Positions 44,768 through 53,759 of a DNA stretch of 64,000 bases are shown piece by piece. The position numbers and the translations under genes were made by a program. The notes beneath the pieces were generated by a model, which worked only from the letters and a program-made list of their open reading frames with translations, did not search any database and was not told where the DNA came from. The DNA is from Lewinellaceae bacterium (GTDB lineage Bacteria > Bacteroidota > Bacteroidia > Chitinophagales > Saprospiraceae): the NCBI GenBank assembly GCA_016713985.1, contig JADJOD010000030.1:65523-129522 (forward strand), written 5' to 3'. The stretch's first letter is position 1; each line of letters opens with the position of its first letter.

Positions 44768-45373
44768 TTACATTTTCCGGAGCGCCACTTCCGCCACTTC
44801 CACGGCTTTGGCGAGGTTGTCGTGCGGAGTATCCATACAATTCAGGGCAATACTCAGCACGGAATGGCCTTTTTTCACTATGAGTGTGACCGTGTTGGTA
44901 CTCCAGAGGGCGCCTTCGCCGAGTTCGGGTACGTCTTCTTCATAGGTATTGCGGCGGTCGCGTTTGAGCATATCGAACTGCATGCGGGCGTGTTCTTCGG
45001 TGCCGTAGCTGAACACCTGGACAATCAGTCGGTTCTGGGATTCGAGGAAGCCGGAGCCGGTTTCTTTTTCATTGGCACTTTCCCGTTCTTTCCAATCGGG
45101 TTTGTTCCAGGTGCGCAGGCAAAAAGCCTGGTCGGGCAGGGTGCGGGTATTGAGCACGTCGCGTTGGGGCTCCACTCCGAATAGTTCCACAATTTCCGAA
45201 TCGTTCACCAGTTCGCAACCGTAGTTTTTCCAGTTGGCCGACCGGTAACTTGCCCAACTGATCGAGTCTTTGGCCGCTTTGGCTGCTTCTTCGGCGGCCT
45301 GTTTCCGGGTTTGCTGGTCGCAGGAGCACAACAACAGGGGTATAACCAATGCGAAGGCGGCAAAACGTATCAT
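44768..45373 (-). CDS. lipoprotein of unknown function
   Basis: 201 residues from the ATG giving MIRFAAFALV (an ATG four codons earlier is also possible). Lipobox IPLLLCSC marks a lipidated Cys near residue 16. A charged linker (RKQAAEEAAKAAKDS) follows, then a mixed alpha/beta domain with YGCELVNDSEIVELFGVEP, FCLRTWNKPDWKERE, and VPELGEGALWSTNTVTLIVKKG. These segments resemble small periplasmic ligand- or metal-sensing domains, but I cannot name the family. It lies 45 bases downstream of nothing on its strand; ligA starts just after it, so they may be co-transcribed. Confidence 0.6.
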   Translation of the reverse strand: MIRFAAFALVIPLLLCSCDQQTRKQAAEEAAKAAKDSISWASYRSANWKNYGCELVNDSEIVELFGVEPQRDVLNTRTLPDQAFCLRTWNKPDWKERESANEKETGSGFLESQNRLIVQVFSYGTEEHARMQFDMLKRDRRNTYEEDVPELGEGALWSTNTVTLIVKKGHSVLSIALNCMDTPHDNLAKAVEVAEVALRKM

Positions 45374-45686
45374 GGCAACCGTCATTTGAATAGGTATAAC
45401 TTTGGTTAAAGGTCTTGAATCGGGTCGGTTTTTTGGAAAAACGGCGGCCTTTTTTTCAAAAAGCGGGCAAAGATAACACAGCGCACCTTTGCTTTTCACC
45501 TTAATTGAAGTAGCCGGAAACCCAAAAAAGAAGCCTGGTTCGGGGCTATGTGGCTGCGTATCCGAATTTCTTTCTGCTCTCTGACAGACAGGGCGGAGAA
45601 AAATTCGCACATTTGCCCGGTCACAGGTGCTGAATTTTTACACATCCTGAATCAGAAATTTTTCAACCTAACTCAAACGAACAATT

Positions 45687-47249
45687 ATGGCTGATACGCC
45701 TACACCTCAAGTTAAAGGCAAGTTTCCTTCCAGCATCCCGTATATTATCGGGAACGAAGCCGCCGAACGTTTCAATTATTATGGCATGACTGCCATCCTG
45801 ACGACGTTCCTGATCGTGCAGTTTTACAACCCGGCGAAAGACCCCGCCCTGACTCAGTTTGCAGAAGCCAAAGCCAATGCCACCAACCACGATTTTAAGG
45901 CAATGGTCTATCTCCTGCCGATGTTCGGAGGTATGATAGCCGACTGGTTTTGGGGCAAATACAAAACTATTCTGCGCCTTTCCCTGGTATATGCACTCGG
46001 CAGTACGCTGGTGGCGCTGTCGGTCAACAACGAAGTTTTGTTCACATCGGCCCTGATGCTGATCGCCATGGGAGCAGGTGGCATCAAACCCTGTGTGTCG
46101 GCCAATGTCGGCGACCAGTTCGATGAATCCAATTCACAAATGATCTCCAAGGCATTCGATGCATTTTATGCTTCCATCAACGCCGGATCGGTGTTGTCGA
46201 TCCTGCTCATTCCGTACCTCAACAAGCACTACGGCCCGATGGTCGCCTTCGGTGTGCCCGCCATTGCGATGCTGGTTGCCACCCTGTTCTTTTGGGCAGG
46301 GCGAAACAAATACCGGCGCATCGCGCCTCCGGCCTTCGACAAAAACCGGCTGATCATTTTCCTCACTGCATTTGTTTCGCTGTTTATCAGCTATGTGTAT
46401 TTTGATAAAATCCTGCACCTGGGCACCGGCCCTGTGTTGGGTGTGTGGGCCCTGGCTGTTATCGCACTGGCTTTTGTGTTTAAAAAACAATGGTTTGCCA
46501 AGCCGGGTAATTTCGTGGGTATCAACCTGTACGCCCTGATCAACGGCGGCTTTTCCGCTGCCGCAAAAGAATATGGCGAGGAAAAAATAGAGGGCATTCG
46601 CTCGGTATGGCGCGTGTTGTCGGTATTTGCGTTCATACCCGTTTTTTGGGCGCTTTGGGACCAAAGTCAGTCCGAATGGGTCGTTCAGGCCACCAAAATG
46701 GACTTAAACTGGCTCGGCATCGAGTGGCAGGCAGAGCAGATTTCGTTTGTCAATGCGGCATTCATCCTGCTTTTTATTCCCTTGTTCTCGTTCGGGATTT
46801 TCCCTGCCTTGAACAAGATGGGCCTCAAGGTAACGCCGCTTCGCAAAATCGGGACCGGCCTCATACTTACCGCGTTGTCGTTCGTTATCGTTGCGATCGT
46901 TCAGGGTTGGATTGATGCGGGTGCGCGCCCCAATATCAGCTGGCAGATCCTCGCATTTGTGGTACTTACCGCCGGCGAGGTGCTTATTTCCATCACAGGC
47001 CTCGAATACGCCTATACGCAGTCGCCTCCGTCCATGAAGTCGACGATCATGGCCTGCTGGCTGATCACGGTGACGCTTGGCAACGTGCTGGTATCCGTTA
47101 TCCAGACGAACATCAAAAACGAAGGTTTTTTCGCCAAGTTTCACGGCGCCGACTTTTTCTGGTTGTTCACGGGCATTTGTTTTGCCACCGCGTTGTTGTT
47201 CATGCTCATATCGCCAAGCATAAAAGAAAAATCCTATATCGTAAAGTGA
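45687..47249 (+). CDS. POT-family proton-dependent oligopeptide transporter
   Basis: 520 residues, about 12-14 membrane segments. The POT fingerprint is present: E-x2-ERFNYYG (NEAAERFNYYGM) in helix 1 for proton coupling, FGGMIADWFWGKYKTI as the MFS loop motif, and GGIKPCVSANVGDQFDE for the second PTR signature. FWALWDQSQSEWVVQ and MACWLITVTLGN are late conserved segments. It imports di- and tripeptides with protons across the inner membrane, fitting a protein-degrading lifestyle with the secreted peptidases seen elsewhere. It is followed by a strong terminator. Confidence 0.92.
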   Translation: MADTPTPQVKGKFPSSIPYIIGNEAAERFNYYGMTAILTTFLIVQFYNPAKDPALTQFAEAKANATNHDFKAMVYLLPMFGGMIADWFWGKYKTILRLSLVYALGSTLVALSVNNEVLFTSALMLIAMGAGGIKPCVSANVGDQFDESNSQMISKAFDAFYASINAGSVLSILLIPYLNKHYGPMVAFGVPAIAMLVATLFFWAGRNKYRRIAPPAFDKNRLIIFLTAFVSLFISYVYFDKILHLGTGPVLGVWALAVIALAFVFKKQWFAKPGNFVGINLYALINGGFSAAAKEYGEEKIEGIRSVWRVLSVFAFIPVFWALWDQSQSEWVVQATKMDLNWLGIEWQAEQISFVNAAFILLFIPLFSFGIFPALNKMGLKVTPLRKIGTGLILTALSFVIVAIVQGWIDAGARPNISWQILAFVVLTAGEVLISITGLEYAYTQSPPSMKSTIMACWLITVTLGNVLVSVIQTNIKNEGFFAKFHGADFFWLFTGICFATALLFMLISPSIKEKSYIVK

Positions 47250-47268
47250 TTTTCCCGGCGTGATCCGG

Positions 47269-47304
47269 ACGAGGCCGTCTCAAAAGGCGGCCTCGTTTTT
47301 TTTT
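47269..47304 (+). terminator. intrinsic terminator of the POT gene
   Basis: ACGAGGCCG (47269-47277) and CGGCCTCGT (47288-47296) form a perfect nine-base stem with a ten-base loop, followed by nine T (47296-47304), 20 bases after the stop. Confidence 0.85.
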
Positions 47305-47334
47305 GCCAAAAACCGCGTAATTGAAGTGCGGCTT

Positions 47335-47363
47335 TTGCATATTGCTTCCAACGCTTACCTTTG
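47335..47363 (+). promoter_or_regulatory. promoter of the 943-aa T9SS protein
   Basis: TACCTTTG (47356-47363) is a TAnnTTTG -7 box, with TTG (47335-47337, within TTTTG) 18 bases upstream. The ATG is at 47432, leaving a ~65-base leader. Confidence 0.6.
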
Positions 47364-47431
47364 AAGCCCAACCCCTGCCGCCAACGCAGGCGTCCTTTGG
47401 AATGAAAATTTACAAACAACACGGCTGAAAC

Positions 47432-50263
47432 ATGAACTTAAAACTACTCCGCCTCTTTTTATTCGCTTTTGTACTGCCCTTGTCGCAAAATGCAACCGCC
47501 CAGTGCGAATACACCCTGCAGATGTTCGACTCATTCGGCGACGGGTGGAACGGAGGCTCGCTCACCATCACCAGCGGCGCATCGGTTTATAATTTTACCC
47601 TCAACAACTTTACCGACGATGGCACCGACAGCACGGTAACCTTCGTCGTCACCAACGGCGCTCCGTTTACGCTGTCCTGGACTTCCGGCATTTTTGACCC
47701 GGAAGTGGCTTTTTCCATACTCGATTATGATGGCAACCTGGTTTTTCAGGATGATTTTCCGACCCCGGGGGCTTTGTTTTCAGGAATTGGTTTTTGTCCG
47801 GACTGCCTGAAACCCGTCAATGTAAAAATTGAAAACATCTATGATACCCGCGCCAAATTGCGCTGGACGCCGGTAAGCCTCACACCATCGCTGGGCTGGT
47901 GGGTGATTTACGGCCCCAAAGGATTTGTTTTGAATTCAGGCGTCGGCGATTCCGTATACGTGACTGTTCCCAAAGTGACCCTTACCGGCCTTGCCAAAAA
48001 GACCGATTACGATTTTTACGTGATCGAACAATGTGACAGCACGGACGCCAGCACGGCCATCGGCCCTTTTTCCTTCCAAACCTACTGGTCGAACGACGTG
48101 GGTATTTCAGCCGTTTTGACGCCGGAAAGCGGTTGCGACCTGGGTGTGGAAACGGTAAAGATCGTGATGCAAAATTACGGCGCCAACCCGCAGTCGCTTG
48201 TGCCGTTCCGGTTCAGCGTCAACGGGTTCGACGCAGGAGTACCGCAGCCGCAGGACGGCTTTTATACCGGTGTTTTGGGCAAAGACAGCATGGAAGTGAT
48301 TGAGTTTGAAACAACCTACGATTTTTCGGAGCCCGGAGAATACCTGATCGCTGTGTACACCCAGATGACCGGCGATGAAGACGTGCTGAACGACACTATT
48401 TTTTACCGCATCGTCAACCGCCTGATAACACCCTATTTCCAGGATTTTGAAACCTGGGAAGGCGGTTGGTACGTTGATACCGCCAGCACGGCGCCTTCCT
48501 GGGAATTCGGCGCCCCGGGCTCGGTGAACATCACTGCCGCAGCCAGCGGAAAAAACGCCTGGGTAACCAACCTCGACGGCAGCTACAACAACCTCGAATT
48601 CTCTTACCTGAATTCGCCCTGTTTTGATTTTACAGACCTTACGGAAGACCCCGTCATCGAGTTTGCCATCAATTATTTCACCGAACTGAACTTCGACGGC
48701 GGCTACCTCGAAGTGTCGGTTGACGACGGGCAGAACTGGGATAAGGTAGGCACCATGGGTGAAGGACTCAACTGGTACAACTTCTTCAACACTTTCATCG
48801 CCCTCGGCGATGTTTGGGCAGGCCAAAGCAACGGCTGGCAAAAAGCAAGGTTGCGACTGGCCGGCACTGCGGGTGAAAGCAGCGTAAAACTCCGCTTTGT
48901 TTTTGGCGCCGATAATTTTGTGACGTACGATGGTATGGCCGTTGACGACATCCAGATTTACGTGCCGCTGGACAACGACCTGGCCGGACTCAGCTCCACA
49001 ACTTCGGGAGAAAACATCGAATGCGGCCTGGAGCAGGATAAAGTGACCTTCACTTTTACCAATTTCGGCACCCAGCCCCAGTCGTCGTTCCAGGTTGCTT
49101 ACTCCGTAAACGACGGGCCTCCCGTGTTCGAAAACATCACGGCGACCGTTTTGCCCGACGAGAACTTCACCTATACCTTTACAACAACATTTGACAGCCG
49201 AAACGGCGATTTTAAGATCAAATGCTGGACAAGTTTCCCGGCCGAACAAGTCCCGGCAAATGACTCCACTTCCTACAGTGTCAATCATTTACCCAAACCC
49301 GTTCCATTCCTGGAAAATTTTGAATCGATAACTTTCCCGCAGGGATGGACCTTTACAGGCTTCCCGTTCATCACCAATTTCAACGGCAACGTCTCCTATG
49401 TACTGGAGTCGAATATGTGGGGTGGTAATCCCGGCATTAGCTACAACGTCCCGCGTTACGGCATGATCAGTGCCGACGACACCCTCAGTTTCGATTATCG
49501 GATAACCGAATTCGGCTCCGGCGGCACCGCGCCGACCGTGCTGTCGGGAGATACCAAAATCGAGGTTCAAGTCTCCACCGACTGCCAGACGTACACGACC
49601 ATTTATTCCATCAACCTGGTTACACACGTCCCGTCGACCACCATGAAAAAGATAAAAATCGGACTCGGCGCCTACGCGGGCGACGCGATCAAAATCCGGT
49701 TTTTGGGAACCTGGACGGAGGGCGACTTTTATTTCGACCTGGATAACATCAACCTGCGGGCCTGTGCCGCCGATATGAACCTTACCCCAACCGTCGTGCC
49801 CTCCACCAACGGGCAAAACGGGCAGGCAACCGTCAATGTCGGGCTTGGCAACCCGCCTTACAAATACCTTTGGAGCACCGGCGCCACAACAAAAACGGTC
49901 ACCGGATTGCCTGTCGGCCCGATCACGGTCACAGTGACCGATGCACTGGGTTGTACGGATGAACTGTTGATCAATATCGGCACCACCTCCGCTCATGAAA
50001 TTGAAGGGATAACGGCCCTTTCGCTGCGACCCAACCCAACCTCGGGTACTGCGACGCTGAATGTCTCTTTTGATCGCGCGGTAGACATGCAGGTTGACAT
50101 TGTAAATCTGCTCGGACAACGGATCTGGGAGGCCAATACTTCACACGTCACGGACTTCAGCGAAACGGTGGACCTCGGAAATTACCCCGACGGCCTTTAC
50201 CTCGTTCGTTTCACCGTCGGCGGTCAGGTGTTGACAAAAAAATTAGTGAAGAGCAACAGATAG
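47432..50263 (+). CDS. large secreted protein with Fn3/CARDB-like modules and T9SS sorting domain
   Basis: 943 residues. Signal peptide MNLKLLRLFLFAFVLPLSQN. It begins with CEYTLQMFDSFGDGWNGGSL, a small beta module found at the start of many Bacteroidota surface proteins, then a fibronectin III module (about 125-215: KPVNVKIENIYDTRAKLRWTP). Two CARDB-like sandwiches flank a MAM/jelly-roll-like region (SYLNSPCFDFTDLTEDPVIEF, YDGMAVDDIQIYVPL), and a second jelly-roll precedes a SprB-like repeat (NPPYKYLWSTGATTKTVTGL). The C-terminus (SLRPNPTSGTATLNVSF, VNLLGQRIWEAN, DGLYLVRFTVGG) is a type A T9SS signal. It is probably a surface adhesin or scaffold; no catalytic site is seen. Confidence 0.85.
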   Translation: MNLKLLRLFLFAFVLPLSQNATAQCEYTLQMFDSFGDGWNGGSLTITSGASVYNFTLNNFTDDGTDSTVTFVVTNGAPFTLSWTSGIFDPEVAFSILDYDGNLVFQDDFPTPGALFSGIGFCPDCLKPVNVKIENIYDTRAKLRWTPVSLTPSLGWWVIYGPKGFVLNSGVGDSVYVTVPKVTLTGLAKKTDYDFYVIEQCDSTDASTAIGPFSFQTYWSNDVGISAVLTPESGCDLGVETVKIVMQNYGANPQSLVPFRFSVNGFDAGVPQPQDGFYTGVLGKDSMEVIEFETTYDFSEPGEYLIAVYTQMTGDEDVLNDTIFYRIVNRLITPYFQDFETWEGGWYVDTASTAPSWEFGAPGSVNITAAASGKNAWVTNLDGSYNNLEFSYLNSPCFDFTDLTEDPVIEFAINYFTELNFDGGYLEVSVDDGQNWDKVGTMGEGLNWYNFFNTFIALGDVWAGQSNGWQKARLRLAGTAGESSVKLRFVFGADNFVTYDGMAVDDIQIYVPLDNDLAGLSSTTSGENIECGLEQDKVTFTFTNFGTQPQSSFQVAYSVNDGPPVFENITATVLPDENFTYTFTTTFDSRNGDFKIKCWTSFPAEQVPANDSTSYSVNHLPKPVPFLENFESITFPQGWTFTGFPFITNFNGNVSYVLESNMWGGNPGISYNVPRYGMISADDTLSFDYRITEFGSGGTAPTVLSGDTKIEVQVSTDCQTYTTIYSINLVTHVPSTTMKKIKIGLGAYAGDAIKIRFLGTWTEGDFYFDLDNINLRACAADMNLTPTVVPSTNGQNGQATVNVGLGNPPYKYLWSTGATTKTVTGLPVGPITVTVTDALGCTDELLINIGTTSAHEIEGITALSLRPNPTSGTATLNVSFDRAVDMQVDIVNLLGQRIWEANTSHVTDFSETVDLGNYPDGLYLVRFTVGGQVLTKKLVKSNR

Positions 50264-50269
50264 AGCGCC

Positions 50270-50379
50270 AGACGAGGGTGTCTCGTAAGTCATTGGCCAT
50301 TGAAAATTGGGTATTGAAAATTAAACAATGTTCAATTTTCAATACCCAATTTTCAAGTACTTACGATACGCCCTCGTCT
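50270..50379. repeat. 110-bp inverted repeat between convergent genes
   Basis: The inner arms TTGAAAATTGGGTATTGAAA.. (50300-50322) and their exact complement (50334-50356) form a perfect 23-bp stem with an 11-base loop. The outer arms AGACGAGGG (from 50270) and CCCTCGTCT (to 50379), with TCGTAAGT/ACTTACGA inside, extend it. A 9-base bulge on the left faces 2 bases on the right. It may serve as a bidirectional terminator or be a palindromic mobile repeat. Confidence 0.7.
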
Positions 50380-50404
50380 CTACGCAACCCTCCGTCTTTT
50401 TTAT

Positions 50405-51010
50405 TCAGAACAACCGGAGTTGCTCGTCCTGAGGCAACAACTGGAACGAACGCCTGTGATAAGGCGTGATTCCATGCTGCCGGATCGCTTCGCGATGCAC
50501 TTCCGTGGGGTATCCTTTGTTGAACAGCCAGCCGTATTGCGGATATTGTTCGTGCAGTTGAAGCATAAAATCGTCCCGGTGGGTTTTTGCCAACACGGAT
50601 GCGGCCGCGATGGAGGCATATTTGCCGTCGCCTTTCACGATACACACATGCGGCACCGCCCCGTAGGCAACAAAGCGATTGCCGTCGACGAGGATAAATT
50701 CCGGTTTTTGCCGCAGGGCATCGAGCGCCCGGTGCATGGCGAGAAACGACGATTTCAGGATGTTGATCCGGTCTATTTCGGGGGCGTCCACCCGGGCCAC
50801 TGCCCAGGCCAGGGCTTCTTTTTCAATTACTTTCCGGAGCAGGTCGCGGTGCCCTTCGCTGAGTTGTTTTGAATCGTTGAGCAAGGGGTGCTCAAACTGC
50901 CGGGGAAGGATGACTGCCGCTGCAAATACCGGCCCTGCCAGGCAGCCACGCCCCGCTTCGTCGCAGCCGGCTTCCGTAAAATCGGGTTGGTGAAAGGATA
51001 ACAAGTTCAT
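50405..51010 (-). CDS. rnhB: ribonuclease HII
   Basis: 201 residues, full length. The RNase HII signature is GCDEAGRGCLAGPVFAAAV with D17 and E18; further acidic sites lie in EFILVDGNRF and in the KGDGKYASIAAASVLAK segment, followed by HRDDFM. The enzyme removes ribonucleotides from DNA and RNA primers. The first Met (MNLLSFHQPDFTEAG) gives normal family length. It is divergent from hpt. Confidence 0.93.
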   Translation of the reverse strand: MNLLSFHQPDFTEAGCDEAGRGCLAGPVFAAAVILPRQFEHPLLNDSKQLSEGHRDLLRKVIEKEALAWAVARVDAPEIDRINILKSSFLAMHRALDALRQKPEFILVDGNRFVAYGAVPHVCIVKGDGKYASIAAASVLAKTHRDDFMLQLHEQYPQYGWLFNKGYPTEVHREAIRQHGITPYHRRSFQLLPQDEQLRLF

Positions 51011-51070
51011 CGCAGGGTAAAAGTAATCCGGAACTGTCTTCAGAAAATAACGCTTGACAAAGTTTAGGCC

Positions 51071-51078
51071 TACTTTTG
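51071..51078 (+). promoter_or_regulatory. Bacteroidota-type -7 box TACTTTTG
   Basis: TACTTTTG is a full TAnnTTTG match 17 bases before the hpt ATG. TTGACA at 51054-51059 lies upstream but closer than the usual -33 spacing. The box argues against the in-frame TTG start at 51054. Confidence 0.5.
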
Positions 51079-51095
51079 AGCCAAATTATTCTACG

Positions 51096-51662
51096 ATGCA
51101 ACCGGATAACAACCCGAACGACAACATTCAAATTCACGACCTCCATTTTACTTCCCTGCTTTCCGAAGCAGAGGTGCAAAAACGTGTGCAGGAACTCGGC
51201 GCCGTGCTGACCGAGCGTTACGCAGGCCAAAATCCATTGTTTATCAGCATATTAAGCGGCGCTTTTGTGTTTGCTTCGGATCTCATGAGGGCCTTTAAAG
51301 GCAACTGTGAAGTGGGCTTTGTAAAACTCGCTTCCTATGCCGGCACACGTTCTTCCGGCTCCATCCAAACAGTGATGGGTATTGAAAAAAACCTGCGCGG
51401 GCGTCATGTGATCGTTGTGGAGGATATCGTTGACACCGGGCGCACCCTGCATTTTTTCCTGAACCAACTTCAAATTCAGGAACCTGCCTCTATTTGTACG
51501 GTATCCATTCTGCGCAAACCTGAAGCCGCCGCATTCCCGGTCCAGATAGATTATGTCGGATTTGATATCGAAGACAAATTTGTGGTCGGTTACGGGCTTG
51601 ATTACGAAGGTTTGGGGCGAAACCTGCCCGGAATATACCAATTGCAGGAAAATATAGCGTAA
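51096..51662 (+). CDS. hpt: hypoxanthine phosphoribosyltransferase
   Basis: 188 residues from ATG 51096. Type I PRTase: the PRPP motif VIVVEDIVDTGRT (about residues 105-117), the flexible loop segment VKLASYAGTRSSG with conserved Tyr, and the purine-binding C-terminal region YVGFDIEDKFVVGYGLDYEG. The last is diagnostic of HPRT, with a Lys/Phe/Val base-contact set. It salvages hypoxanthine/guanine to IMP/GMP. Single gene followed, 78 bases on, by gldG with its own promoter box. Confidence 0.92.
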   Translation: MQPDNNPNDNIQIHDLHFTSLLSEAEVQKRVQELGAVLTERYAGQNPLFISILSGAFVFASDLMRAFKGNCEVGFVKLASYAGTRSSGSIQTVMGIEKNLRGRHVIVVEDIVDTGRTLHFFLNQLQIQEPASICTVSILRKPEAAAFPVQIDYVGFDIEDKFVVGYGLDYEGLGRNLPGIYQLQENIA

Positions 51663-51702
51663 AAATACGCAGCAACAGGGGCAGTACAGATAAAACGAGC
51701 CG

Positions 51703-51710
51703 TACTTTTG
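51703..51710 (+). promoter_or_regulatory. Bacteroidota-type -7 box TACTTTTG
   Basis: TACTTTTG lies 30 bases before the ATG of gldG (51741) and after the hpt stop (51662), suggesting separate transcription of the gldG cluster. Confidence 0.5.
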
Positions 51711-51740
51711 CTTTCCCGGATCATACCGGCAAGTATTCCT

Positions 51741-53446
51741 ATGGCTCGATCCAAACGTTCACAGGCCCTGATACAATTCGGTCTTTTTTGCGGCATTCTG
51801 TTGTTTATCAACATATTAGCCAATACTTTTTATTCACACCTCGATCTGACGGAGGAAAAACGTTTTACCCTCACGCGCCCCACGCGGGATATGTTGAACG
51901 GCCTGAAAGACCGGATCTACATCCAGGTTTTGCTGGAGGGAGAATTCCCGGCCGGCTTCAAACGGCTGCAAACGGCTACCCGCGAAATGCTCGACGACTT
52001 CCGGGCGGAAAGTGGTTATATCGATTATCAGTTTGATGACCCGGGCCAGGGAAGTGTGGAAGAACTGAACGAACGCAGAAAAGCCCTGGCCGAACAAGGG
52101 ATCATGCCCGTCAACCTGCGGGTGGAGGAGCAAGGGCAAAGCACCCGGAAAATCATATACCCCGTAGCGGTAGTGCATTTTGGCAGCCGCCGGATTCCCG
52201 TCAAATTGCTCGAAAATGAATCGTCGACCCTGGACCCCGAAATTGTGATCAACAATTCGGTGACCCTGCTGGAGTACAAATTCGCCAACGCCATTAAAAA
52301 AATACTCACGCCGGAAAGGCCCATCATCCTGTTTACCAAAGGGCACGGAGAACTGGAAGAACTGCAAACGGCCGACCTGGAAAGCAGTTTGAACCAGTTT
52401 TACGATACCGACCGCATCGCGCTTGATTCGGTGGTGCAGCTGAAAGCGGCCGATTGTGCCCTGCTCGTTGTGGCCCGCCCACGTACGGGTTTTTCAGAGC
52501 AGGATAAATTCAAGATCGACCAGTATGTGATGAACGGCGGCCGTGTTTTGTGGCTCATCGACCGCCTCAATGCCGGTCTTGACAGCCTGCGCGGCAACCC
52601 GCCGCGGTTTATTCCCACGGACTATCCGCTGAATATCGAAGATATTTTATTCAAATACGGCGTACGTATCCGGCCCGACCTCGTGGTCGACCTGGAATGC
52701 AGCAAAATCAAACTGGTGGTCGGCCAGATGGGCAATCAACCCCAGTTCGAATTGTTTCCCTGGTTCTACCACCCTGCGGTATTACCTTCCGGAAAACACC
52801 CGGTGGTCAAAAACCTCGACCGCGTGGGCTCCGTTTCTGCTCTTCCATCGACACCATCCGCACCCGGACGCCGGTGAAAAAAACGACCCTGCTCAGCAGC
52901 AGCCGGTACAGCCGCCTGCAATTTAGTCCGGCCGACCTCAATTTTGAACTGTTGAAATACCAACCCGATCCGGCCAAGTTTAATGAGGGCTCACAGGCGG
53001 TCGGCGTATTGCTCGAAGGCAGTTTTCCTTCCAATTTTGAAAACCGCGTTTCGCAGGAAATGCTGGCGGGTTTGAATCAATTGGGAATGGCGTACAAATC
53101 CGTGAGCGAACCTACCCGAATGATCGTGATCAGCGATGGCGATGTGGCTGCCAACCTCGTCACCAACCCGGAAAAGAAAGAATGGCTGCCTCTGGGATTC
53201 AACCGTTTTGAAGGCAGCACTTATGCCAATAAAGATTTGATGCTCAATGCTATAGAGTATCTCATTGACCCAAATGGCGTCATCGAAGCCCGCTCGAAAG
53301 AAGTAAAACTCCGCCTGCTTGATCCGGTAAAAGCGAAAAACGAAAAAACGCTCTGGCAGGTAACCAACATCGCCGTGCCGCTGGTATTGCTGGGTGCTTT
53401 CGGATTGTTTTTCAACTGGAGGCGGAAAAGAAAATATGCCGCTTAA
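51741..53446 (+). CDS. gldG: gliding motility ABC-type protein GldG (one frameshift)
   Basis: About 568 residues after bridging a frameshift near 52830 (VKNLDRV, then FCSSIDTIRTRTPVKKTTLL). N-terminal TM helix (ALIQFGLFCGILLFINILANTFY) precedes the LDLTEEKRFTLTRPTRDML segment typical of GldG. The large periplasmic domain includes PIILFTKGHGELEEL, GGRVLWLIDRLNAGLDSL and, after the frameshift, MIVISDGDVAANLV. A C-terminal TM helix (NIAVPLVLLGAFGLFF) is followed by basic residues. GldG works with GldA and GldF in an ABC-like complex needed for gliding. gldF, its usual upstream neighbour, is absent; hpt is there instead. Confidence 0.85.
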
Positions 53447-53454
53447 CGTAGCTT

Positions 53455-53757
53455 ATGATAAAACGTATCGTAAAAATGACGTTCCGGGAAGAGGCCGTAG
53501 AAACCTTTTTAAAAGACGTTTTTGAGCCCAGCAAAGGCCGCATCAGGGCCTTTCCCGGCTGCCAGCATATGGAATTATTGCAATACAGCAGCCAAAGGAA
53601 TGTTTTATTTACCCTCAGTTTTTGGGACGACGAAGCTGCCCTGGACACCTACCGGCATTCCGAACTTTTCCGGACAACCTGGGAAAAAACCAAAGCTTTG
53701 TTTGCCGAAAAACCGGAAGCCTGGTCGGTCGAAGTGATCGACGCGATGCCTGTTTGA
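53455..53757 (+). CDS. antibiotic biosynthesis monooxygenase (ABM)-like protein
   Basis: 100 residues with the dimeric ferredoxin-like ABM fold: MIKRIVKMTFREEAVETFLKD, a central FPGCQHMELLQYS strand and LFTLSFWDDEAALDTYRHSE, ending at the WSVEVIDA strand. Family members range from cofactor-free monooxygenases to heme-degrading enzymes and unknown roles; conserved catalytic residues cannot be assigned. It lies 8 bases after gldG and two bases before the next gene, so all three are co-transcribed. Confidence 0.75.
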   Translation: MIKRIVKMTFREEAVETFLKDVFEPSKGRIRAFPGCQHMELLQYSSQRNVLFTLSFWDDEAALDTYRHSELFRTTWEKTKALFAEKPEAWSVEVIDAMPV

Positions 53758-53759
53758 TT

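Noticed and set aside
48107..49288. Antisense open frame (about 390 codons) inside the 943-aa T9SS protein
   Set aside because: Same reason: it mirrors a well-supported secreted protein and shows no recognisable motif or start context.
51054..51095. TTG start extending hpt upstream
   Set aside because: The extension covers the TACTTTTG promoter box and adds residues not typical of HPRT.
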